10,625 bases of DNA from an uncultured Desulfovibrio sp. (GTDB taxonomy: Bacteria; Desulfobacterota; Desulfovibrionia; Desulfovibrionales; Desulfovibrionaceae). The DNA is taken from positions 1 through 10,625 of the forward strand of contig CAMBWG010000044.1 in NCBI GenBank assembly GCA_945871415.1, given 5' to 3'. Shown here one piece after another: positions 1 to 5,803 of this stretch. Both the position numbers and the translations under genes were made by a program. The notes under the pieces are model-generated. The model saw only the letters and a program-made list of their open reading frames with translations, did no database searches and had not been told where the DNA came from. How positions within the stretch are numbered: position 1 is the first letter of the stretch; the number at the start of each line of letters is the position of its first letter.

Positions 1-345
1 CGGGGGATTTTGATCTCACACCCGGCGGGCGATAACGGGGCCAGTCATAAGACTGGTTTCAGTCTGTCAGACGCCACCGTTCCTGTCAACGGCACAGCCC
101 CACAGCCCCCGATATTTCGACCGCCGCGGAACCTCCGGCTCCGTCGCGTATGACGCCGGAAGCGGCGCGACAGGCGGAAGCCGGGGCGCTTGCCGGACAG
201 ATAGCCTGCGGCAGCGTCTGGCGGACGTGGAGAAGCGGGGCGCGGTTGATGCCGGAGAGACGGCGGCCCGCACGGAAGACGGCCTTGCCGGGGTTCCGGG
301 CAGCGAGGCCCGGAAAAAGTAGTTTTCAGATACAGGTGGGCAGAT
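1..345 (+). pseudogene. Decayed left copy of a duplicated gene 3' end
   Basis: This is a degraded copy of the segment at 471-1048. The first 55 nt match 471-525 exactly, and 203-324 matches 906-1027 exactly (122 nt). Relative to the right copy it lacks 237 nt between two GTCAA repeats. It also has 8 extra nt near 98-115 and lacks 4 nt near 200, so the frame breaks twice. The frame open at the left edge (starting RGILISHPAG) stops with TGA at 151-153. The tail that reads ADVEKRG...SEARKK in the right copy is out of frame here. The homology runs about 20 nt past the stop codon equivalent at 320-322. The gene begins outside the window, or more copies lie there. I do not recognise the protein family; the low-complexity, charged tail would suit the C-terminus of a large phage or integrative-element protein, but that is a guess. 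Confidence 0.6.
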
Positions 346-470
346 GACAGGGGTAGGCGCGGGCGTCAATCTGCATGCGGGAGCGCGCCAACGAGGGCAG
401 GTTTTTTCCACCAAAAAAGCCCCGTGTCGCGTCCTCCATCCCGGCGGTCAACGAGGATGGAGATACCGGC

Positions 471-1048
471 CGGGGGATTTTGATCTCACACCCGGCGGGC
501 GATAACGGGGCCAGTCATAAGACTGATTTCAGTTTGTCAAACGCCGTCGTTCCTGTCAATCGTGGCAGAAACGAAAAGGCAGGCGAGGCAGTCTTCAAGA
601 GCGTCTATCGGGAAAAGACAAAATCTGTCGGCACTCGGCTGGGAAGCATGAAAGGTGGGAATTCCTCTGGAACGGGGGGCGCCCTAACTCCCCATTCGGT
701 CGACGATGCTGGAGCATCGCCTTTCGCGGCTGGACGACTTTCCACAGTTCGTTCCAGAGGAGAAAAACGTATATATGCTACTGCCGCTTCCGTCAACGGC
801 ACAGTCCCCGGCGTTTCGACCGCCGCGGAACCTCCGGCCCCGTCGCGTATGACGCCGGAAGCGGCACGACAGGCGGAGTCGCAGGCGCTGGCCGGACAGG
901 ACGAGAGCCTGCGGCAGCGTCTGGCGGACGTGGAGAAGCGGGGCGCGGTTGATGCCGGAGAGACGGCGGCCCGCACGGAAGACGGCCTTGCCGGGGTTCC
1001 GGGCAGCGAGGCCCGGAAAAAGTAGTTCCCGGATACAGATGGGCAGGG
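471..1048 (+). pseudogene. Right copy of the duplicated gene 3' end, frame open to 1025
   Basis: This copy keeps one open frame ending at TAG 1023-1025. The frame can be followed back to an ATG at 375, but no Shine-Dalgarno sequence precedes that ATG and it lies outside the duplicated unit, so it is probably not a real start. The product would be a Gly/Ala/Ser-rich polypeptide without recognisable domains, ending in a charged, probably helical tail (ADVEKRGAVDAGETAARTED, then SEARKK). It contains a 79-codon block (555-791) absent from the left copy and bounded by GTCAA on both sides. The likeliest reading is a detached C-terminal fragment of a larger gene. A short expressed protein is possible but unsupported. 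The 349-470 spacer between the copies holds nothing I recognise. Confidence 0.45.
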
Positions 1049-1084
1049 GGCGGATGGCGCGGATTCCCGCCTTGAGCAAGTTGC

Positions 1085-1219
1085 TTTTGAAAAAGGCTAA
1101 TTGCAAGGCGGCGGCACAGCGCCGCCCGGCCAGAAGCGAGCGGAAAAACGGCGTTTTTTCCGCGAAACGACAGGCCGTATGGTTTGAAACGCACAGCGTT
1201 TCAAACTGAAAATACTCAT
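1085..1219 (+). repeat. Triple-hairpin dispersed element, copy A
   Basis: A stretch of about 135 nt is repeated in inverted orientation at about 2576-2710. It contains three consecutive inverted repeats. The first is GGCGGCG (1107-1113) with CGCCGCC (1120-1126). The second is CGGAAAAA (1141-1148) with TTTTTCCG (1155-1162). The third is GTTTGAAACGC (1182-1192) with GCGTTTCAAAC (1196-1206), with a 3-nt loop. The right arm of the middle hairpin is conserved with copy B, but the left arm has diverged (CCAGAAGCGAG in place of CCTGTCGTTTCG), so this copy has lost most of the long central stem. It begins after the decayed gene tail ending at 1048 and runs to the start of the next decayed reading frame. 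Confidence 0.8.
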
Positions 1220-1790
1220 GAAGTTCAGCGATGAGGACGCCATAGGAGGGCTTGCCCAGCTGGAAGCCGTGGCGGCCCTGCCGGATTTGATGCGGAATGC
1301 GAAGCCGGTGGAAAGCTGTGATGACGAAATAATCCGAGCATAAAAAATGCACCGCTTTCAGGCGGCGCTGCGCATAGGAACGAAGGATTATTCCGTTAAG
1401 CTGACGGTCAAGGAGTTTGAAGATGGAAAACTCCGAGTTGACAATCACCTCTTAAACTCTATCGCCACAGGCTGGAAAAGGAAATGCCCGCTGGTAACTC
1501 CGACGGCCCGCGGTTTCCCGTGGCTGGCCGGCCCTCAGCGAGCATTTCTGAATAGTTGTTATGTGCCCTTCCTGAAGATGTCAAGGCCGGCGAGGGGCAG
1601 TTCTTTTTGCCGCTCCGGAGCCGATTGAGGCGGACAGCTCCCTGTTCTTCGGTGATGAAAAGGCGATCAATGCTGATGAGAGCGGCATGATACAGGCCTT
1701 GCGCTCATGGGCCAGAACAGTCTTTTCAGAGGGGGCCCCTTTCCCCATCAGGAAGACCCGCCGCGCACTGCCGGGGACGGAGAGAAGGGG
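1218..1790 (+). pseudogene. Decayed gene, perhaps a prophage/integrative-element protein tail
   Basis: A plus-strand coding remnant can be followed through several breaks. From 1218 it reads MKFSDEDAIGGLAQLEAVAA to a TAA at 1341-1343. It resumes in the same frame at 1347 with MHRFQAALRIG and KLTVKEFEDGKLRVD. It shifts frame around 1445-1454 to KLYRHRLEKEMPAG, meets a TAG at 1553-1555, continues LLCALPEDVKAGEGQFF, and shifts again near the T-run at 1604-1608 into APEPIEADSSLFFGDEKA. The last part (about 1690-1790) fades before the convergent permease gene. The alternation of charged helices with a KLTVKEFEDG-type strand recalls the large polyvalent protein-associated (LPD) domains of phage and integrative-element proteins. 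That resemblance is from memory and only suggestive. Two stops and two frameshifts rule out a functional product. Confidence 0.5.
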
Positions 1791-1799
1791 CCGCACGGT

Positions 1800-2534
1800 C
1801 TACAGGAACGAACGCACAAGGCAAATGACGCCAGCTATGCCGATAATAATCAAGAGTACCTTCTGGAAGGTTTGCTGCGGAATATGTCTGACTACCGGAA
1901 AGGCCAGCAGCGTCCCTGAAATGACGCCCGGGGCGCCGAAAAAGAGGTAGCGCAGAACATCGGACGTATAGAAGCCTGTGCAGTATTGCAGGATAACGGT
2001 TATTGAGCCGCGAATGACGAAAAAAATTCCCAGAGTTCCCAGAAAGACGCGGGGTTCCCAGCCCATATACAGCCCGTAGGCTCCTATGGGAGGGCCGTCG
2101 AACGATATCGCTGTTCCCAGAAGACCCGAACCAAAGCCCGCCGAGACTCCGAGCAGGCGAGGATGGGCGGCTGAGCCCCGGACGCGAAATGTCTTCTGCC
2201 AGTATACGTAATATATCAGCAACAATCCTATGGCCCCCTGCAGCACGGCTCCGGAACAGATCTGCAGGATATAGAGTCCGGCAAAGGAGCCGGGGATGCT
2301 CCCCGCCAGCATGGGCCAGAGGGCGCTGCTGCGGCAGTAACGAAAATGCATGGCGGCCAGGCAGGCATCCATGATGACGTTCAGGGCGCAGGTCAACGGG
2401 ATGAGCTGATGCACGGGAATAAAGAATGCCAGTACGGGGAAGGCCACCATAGCGCCTCCAATTCCGCTGACACCGGAAACGAAGCCCCCCACAAGCCAGG
2501 CTGCAAAGACACAGGCCTCATAGAAATCTGGCAT
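1800..2534 (-). CDS. TauE/SafE (TSUP) family permease, probable sulfite/organosulfonate exporter
   Basis: This is an inner-membrane protein of 244 residues, normal for the TauE/SafE/TSUP family, which moves sulfite, sulfoacetate, thiosulfate or related anions. Hydrophobic segments cover most of the chain (about 7-8 helices). The family signature near the N-terminus is visible as GGFVSGVSGIGGAMVAFPVL (residues 16-35). A related glycine-rich loop recurs at about 129-158 (GVSAGFGSGLLG, then GPPIGAYGLYMGW), consistent with the internal duplication of this family. The ATG at 2534 has a strong AGGAGG Shine-Dalgarno sequence 8 nt upstream; the stop is TAG. Its 3' end converges on decayed genes, and its 5' leader contains hairpin element copy B. 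Substrate specificity cannot be read from sequence. A sulfur role is inferred from the family and from the serine acetyltransferase and Hdr-Flx neighbours. Confidence 0.88.
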   Translation of the reverse strand: MPDFYEACVFAAWLVGGFVSGVSGIGGAMVAFPVLAFFIPVHQLIPLTCALNVIMDACLAAMHFRYCRSSALWPMLAGSIPGSFAGLYILQICSGAVLQGAIGLLLIYYVYWQKTFRVRGSAAHPRLLGVSAGFGSGLLGTAISFDGPPIGAYGLYMGWEPRVFLGTLGIFFVIRGSITVILQYCTGFYTSDVLRYLFFGAPGVISGTLLAFPVVRHIPQQTFQKVLLIIIGIAGVICLVRSFL

Positions 2535-2575
2535 GCCCTTCCTCCTGAAGACTGCTTTTCTTCCGAACCGTATTC

Positions 2576-2710
2576 AGAGCATCTTCAGTTTGAAACGCGT
2601 TGCGTTTCAAACCATACGGCCTGTCGCTTCGCGGAAAAAGCGCGGTTTTTCCGCGAAACGACAGGCCGGGCGGCGCTGTGCCGCCGCCTCGCGTCCTATC
2701 TTTTTCAAAG
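2576..2710 (-). repeat. Triple-hairpin dispersed element, copy B
   Basis: This is the inverted counterpart of the element at 1085-1219 and the better preserved copy. In plus-strand order the arms are as follows. GTTTGAAACGC (2588-2598) pairs with GCGTTTCAAAC (2602-2612). A long central stem, GGCCTGTCG plus TTCGCGGAAAAA (2618-2639), pairs with TTTTTCCGCGAA plus CGACAGGCC (2646-2667), giving 21 of 22 positions with one C/A mismatch and a 6-nt loop. GGCGGCG (2669-2675) pairs with CGCCGCC (2682-2688). It sits between the ends of two minus-strand genes: 138 nt beyond the serine acetyltransferase stop and about 40 nt upstream of the permease start. It could act as an mRNA 3'-end stabiliser, a terminator-like block or a mobile miniature element. 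No T-tract follows the stems, so a classical terminator is not supported. Confidence 0.85.
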
Positions 2711-2847
2711 GTAAAACGCTCCGGGATGTTACCGTTTGCGACCCGGCCGGCACGGGCGTCAGCCGGAGCGTCCGCACGCTTCCATTTGAAAATGCGGGAA
2801 ACGAAACCGCGGTATGGAGGGGCTCCGGGCACGGCCGGTAAATCGGA
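2711..2847. other. Remaining gap between cysE and hairpin element B
   Basis: No gene is supported here. The only structure I see is a 9-bp inverted repeat, ACGCTCCGG (2716-2724) with CCGGAGCGT (2763-2771), enclosing 38 nt. A minus-strand open frame covers the gap and the hairpins, but it has arginine/proline-rich composition and runs through the repeat, so I do not call it. Confidence 0.4.
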
Positions 2848-3741
2848 TCAGATTTTCTGCGTGACCTTTTTCCCGTCGGGAACATCTTCGGTAATCCAGA
2901 CGTTACCGCCTATAACGGCTCCTCTTCCTATCGTAATCCGCCCGAGAATGGTAGCGCCGGCATAGACTGTCACGTTATCCTTCAGAATCGGATGGCGCGG
3001 TATTCCCTTGACCAGCGAACCGTCCTCATTCTTGGGGAAAGAAAGGGCGCCCAGTGTCACACCCTGATAAATGCGGCAGTTATCCCCTATGATGCATGTT
3101 TCGCCTATGACGACCCCTGTCGCATGATCAATGAAGAAGGCATTGCCGATGCTTGCGCCGGGATGAATATCTATGCCGGTATGAGAATGCGCCATTTCCG
3201 CAATAATTCTCGGGATAAGCGGAACGCCAAGAACATACAGTTCGTGCGCAATCCTGTGATGCGTCATGGCATACATTGAAGGATAGCAGAAGACGGCTTC
3301 GCCCGGGCTCGTCGCCGCCGGATCGCCCTCATAGCAGGCTTGAGCGTCCGCAGTCAGTTTCCGGCGTATTTCTGGAAGCTTATCCAGCAGCGCCAGAGCG
3401 AGCCGGCCGCTTTCCTCGACAGACGGCGGGGTCGTGCCGTTTTCTGCGCAGGCAAAGTGAAAGCCCCTCCATATCTGATCCGTCAGCCGGCCGTATACGG
3501 CGTCAATATCGGAAGCGATATGATGAAAAAGTGAAAATTCATGGAAAGGACGTGTGTTGAAATAGCCCGGAAAGAGTACGGAGCGCAGCGTATCGATAAT
3601 GTTCTTCAACTCGATCAGGGAAGGCATCATATGGGGATGCCCGGCCGACGTCGAAGACGTCGGGCCGGTCCTGTCGCACAACCTCTTGGCAATGGAATCC
3701 AGTCTGTCTGGGACAGTCTGCGGAGACGCGGTATCTCTCAT
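2848..3741 (-). CDS. cysE: Serine O-acetyltransferase (EpsC/CysE type)
   Basis: This cytoplasmic enzyme transfers acetyl from acetyl-CoA to L-serine, giving O-acetylserine, the sulfide acceptor in cysteine synthesis. The 297-residue length fits the longer EpsC-type bacterial enzymes. The N-terminal helical domain includes DAQACYEGDP (132-141) and HHRIAHELY (161-169). The left-handed beta-helix hexapeptide domain starts at about 187. In it, IDIHPGASIG carries Asp191 and FFIDHATG carries His206, matching the catalytic Asp/His pair of E. coli CysE. GVTLGALSFPK and IPRHPILKDNVTVYAGATIL follow. The ATG at 3741 has only a weak GGAAA sequence upstream. The 37 residues before MMPSLIEL look poorly conserved, so the true start may be MMPS at residues 38-39. 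The gene lies 96 nt after flxA in the same direction, with a strong hairpin between them. It may be read separately or by partial read-through. Confidence 0.93.
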   Translation of the reverse strand: MRDTASPQTVPDRLDSIAKRLCDRTGPTSSTSAGHPHMMPSLIELKNIIDTLRSVLFPGYFNTRPFHEFSLFHHIASDIDAVYGRLTDQIWRGFHFACAENGTTPPSVEESGRLALALLDKLPEIRRKLTADAQACYEGDPAATSPGEAVFCYPSMYAMTHHRIAHELYVLGVPLIPRIIAEMAHSHTGIDIHPGASIGNAFFIDHATGVVIGETCIIGDNCRIYQGVTLGALSFPKNEDGSLVKGIPRHPILKDNVTVYAGATILGRITIGRGAVIGGNVWITEDVPDGKKVTQKI

Positions 3742-3764
3742 GAAAAATTTCCATTCAGTGTAAA

Positions 3765-3803
3765 GGGAAACGGGGTGTCCCCCGGCGGACTTCCCCGTTT
3801 CCC
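3765..3803 (-). terminator. GC-rich stem-loop between flxA and cysE
   Basis: An 11-bp perfect inverted repeat, GGGAAACGGGG (3765-3775) with CCCCGTTTCCC (3793-3803), encloses a 17-nt loop that can pair further (GTCC 3777-3780 with GGAC 3787-3790). On the minus strand it begins 34 nt after the flxA stop, and its descending arm is followed by only TTTA. The short T-run makes it a weak intrinsic terminator. It may serve mainly as a 3'-end stabiliser or attenuator that lowers read-through into cysE. Confidence 0.6.
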
Positions 3804-3837
3804 CGTGTCGAGGAGGATGATTCCGAATCGGAGCGCG

Positions 3838-4737
3838 TTACAGTTCCGGCGGCAGCTCCTGCAGCTGGGCCAGGGTGAAGACCGGGCCGTCGACGCAGAC
3901 GTAATGGCTGCCGATATTGCAGCGGCCGCAGATGCCGATGCCGCACTTCATGCGCTTTTCCAGCGTGGTCACGATGTTCTCCGGCGCAAAGCCCAGCTTT
4001 TCGAGGGCCTGCAGGGTGAACTTGATCATGATCGGCGGGCCGCAGAGGACGGCGACGGTATTGTCGGGGCTGGGCTGCAGCTCCGTCAGCACGTTGGGGA
4101 TCAGACCGACTTTGTGCTGCCAGCCCTCGAAGGGGTTGTCGATGCACAGGGTGCAGTCCAGATCGGGATTGTCCAGCCAGCCCTGCAATTCATAGCTGTA
4201 CGCCATATCGCGGGGGCTGCGGGCGCCGTAGAGCAGGCTGATTTTGCCGTAGTCCTTTTTGTTTTCCAGCAGATGCAGCATGATGGTGCGGATGGGCGCC
4301 ATACCGATGCCGCCGCCCACAAAGAAGACGTTCTTGCCCTTCCACTGCTCGTAGGGGAAGTAGTTGCCCAGAGGGGCGCGCACACCCACCTTGTCGCCGG
4401 GATTGAGGCGATGAATGGCGGCCGTCACTTCCCCGGCCTGCATGACGGAGAACTGGAGATAATCCTTGCAGGACGGCGGCGAATTGATGACGAATGTGGA
4501 TTCCCCCGCGCCGAACACGGAGAGCTGGCCGACCTGGCCCGGCTCGTAACGGAAGTTTTTCATGGCCTCGGCATCGTCAAGCACGACGCGCAGCGTCTTG
4601 ATGTTGCCGGTTTCCTGAATGACTTCCAGCACGGTTGCGGGCATGGGCTGATAGGGATTGCCTCCCGGCAGAGGGCGGGGGCTGATCTCGCGCAGCATGC
4701 CCCCGGTTGCCGATGCGTTTTGAGAATGAAGAACCAT
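3838..4737 (-). CDS. flxA: FlxA: FAD/NAD(P)-binding oxidoreductase subunit with 2Fe-2S centre
   Basis: This is the NADH-oxidising input subunit of the cytoplasmic Flx-Hdr complex, related to the gamma subunit of hydrogenase/sulfur reductase (HydG type) and to the dihydroorotate dehydrogenase electron-transfer subunit PyrK. The 299 residues are normal for the family. The FAD domain spans about 30-130 (YEPGQVGQLSVFG at 64-76). The NAD(P) domain follows, with GGGIGMAP (141-148) and CGPP (232-235). A C-terminal 2Fe-2S motif CX4CX2CX7C uses Cys265, 270, 273 and 281. The ATG at 4737 is chosen because AGGAG lies 7 nt upstream and the flxB stop is just 10 nt before it. The frame stays open further upstream only within flxB. 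It is the last gene of the operon. Confidence 0.95.
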   Translation of the reverse strand: MVLHSQNASATGGMLREISPRPLPGGNPYQPMPATVLEVIQETGNIKTLRVVLDDAEAMKNFRYEPGQVGQLSVFGAGESTFVINSPPSCKDYLQFSVMQAGEVTAAIHRLNPGDKVGVRAPLGNYFPYEQWKGKNVFFVGGGIGMAPIRTIMLHLLENKKDYGKISLLYGARSPRDMAYSYELQGWLDNPDLDCTLCIDNPFEGWQHKVGLIPNVLTELQPSPDNTVAVLCGPPIMIKFTLQALEKLGFAPENIVTTLEKRMKCGIGICGRCNIGSHYVCVDGPVFTLAQLQELPPEL

Positions 4738-4747
4738 AAAAGCACTC

Positions 4748-5803
4748 CTACGACTCTGTCTTGACGGCATCCAGCACGATGGCGCGGATATCAAGGCATA
4801 CGGGGCAGTTGCTGATGCAGCGGCCGCAGCCGTTGCAGGAGAAGGCCCCCCAGTTTTCGGGATAGGTGGCGAACTTGTGCGACACCCGGTTGCGCATGCG
4901 CAACGCCCTGGCCGTGCGCGGATTGTGCCCGCTGGCTTCACGGGTGAAGAGGGGGGACATGCAGTTGTCCCAGGTCCGCAGACGGCGGCCGGGCTTCTGG
5001 TAGCCGTCGCCCTCATCCGTGATGTTGAAGCAGTAGCAGGTGGGGCAGAAGTAGGTGCAGGCCCCGCAGGAAAGGCAGCGATCCGTTTCCTTTTCCCAGA
5101 AGTCCGCATCCGTGAAACGGGCGGCCACCTTTGCGGGAGCTTCCTTAAGATCGGGAGCCTTGTTCAGCGTGGCCCAGGCCGCCTTGCGGGCGGCTTCGGC
5201 GTCGGGGAAGCGGGCCGCGCCGTCTTCAAGGCCGGAGCCTTCCAGCAGGGCGTCGCCGCGGGGCGTCAGGCCCTGCAGGACAATGCCGCCTTCCACTTCG
5301 GTCATCAGAACGTCGGAGCCCTCCGGCGAGGAAGGACCGCCGCCGACCCAGTGACAGAAGCAGGTGGAGCAGCCGCGCGGACAGGTCAGCGTCAGCACGG
5401 TCAGCTGTTCGCGCCGGGCCTTGTAGTAGGGATCGACCATAGGTCCCTGAAGATAGGGACGATCCAGCGTCACATAGCCGCGGGCGTCGCAGGGGCGGCA
5501 GGCAAAGACCACCGTGGGCACGGCCTGCGGAGTGTCGTCCAGCTTCAGGCTGACGCGCGACGGATCTTCGGGGTCCTTGTCGCGTTTGTAGGTCAGCAGG
5601 GTCTCGCACTGGGGCAGCACGGCTTCCTTGGCGGGCACGGTGGCCTTTTCCAGCGTAAAGGGCTTGCCCTGCGTCCACTCCTCGAAGACCACGGACTTCT
5701 TGTCGGCGGGCTTTTCCACCGGCGCAAGCACGCGCGCATCCTTGGAGAGGTACGCCAGAAAGGCGGGCAGGCCGTCGGTATTGACGAAACGGATGATGCT
5801 CAT
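4748..5803 (-). CDS. flxB: FlxB: 4Fe-4S dicluster electron-transfer subunit
   Basis: This 351-residue protein is of the 4Fe-4S dicluster type seen in the beta subunit of hydrogenase/sulfur reductase and in anaerobic sulfite reductase subunit A. It should pass electrons between the FlxA flavin and the FlxC/D module. Two C-terminal ferredoxin motifs are visible: CLSCGACTYFC (243-253), extended by Cys256 and Cys258, and CNGCGRCISNC (323-333). Additional cysteines at 102/105 and in CPRGCSTCFC (141-150) match the family's conserved N-terminal half. The ATG at 5803 forms an ATGA overlap with the flxDC stop and has GAGGGAG at good spacing. An in-frame GTG two codons upstream (5809) lies too close to that sequence to be preferred. 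The gene sits between flxDC and flxA in one operon. Confidence 0.93.
   Translation of the reverse strand: MSIIRFVNTDGLPAFLAYLSKDARVLAPVEKPADKKSVVFEEWTQGKPFTLEKATVPAKEAVLPQCETLLTYKRDKDPEDPSRVSLKLDDTPQAVPTVVFACRPCDARGYVTLDRPYLQGPMVDPYYKARREQLTVLTLTCPRGCSTCFCHWVGGGPSSPEGSDVLMTEVEGGIVLQGLTPRGDALLEGSGLEDGAARFPDAEAARKAAWATLNKAPDLKEAPAKVAARFTDADFWEKETDRCLSCGACTYFCPTCYCFNITDEGDGYQKPGRRLRTWDNCMSPLFTREASGHNPRTARALRMRNRVSHKFATYPENWGAFSCNGCGRCISNCPVCLDIRAIVLDAVKTES

Noticed and set aside
375..470. ATG at 375 as the true start of a 216-residue protein
   Set aside because: There is no ribosome binding site, and the start lies outside the duplicated unit, in the spacer between the copies. The downstream frame is better explained as a gene tail.
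1..1219. CRISPR array or tRNA genes in the repeat-rich left region
   Set aside because: The repeats are a two-copy gene-tail duplication and a hairpin element, without regularly spaced short repeats. I see no cloverleaf or T-loop consensus.
684..1448. Minus-strand open frame of 254 codons
   Set aside because: It crosses the duplicated tail, the hairpin element and the decayed gene; the product has no recognisable family and no Shine-Dalgarno sequence.
1734..1792. Inverted repeat GGCCCCTT/AAGGGGCC as a terminator for the permease gene
   Set aside because: The arms are only 8 bp with a 43-nt spacer and no T-run follows on the minus strand; this could be chance in GC-rich DNA.
2518..2832. Minus-strand small open frame between cysE and the permease gene
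   Set aside because: It reads straight through the triple-hairpin element and into the permease start, and its Arg/Pro-rich product has no recognisable features.
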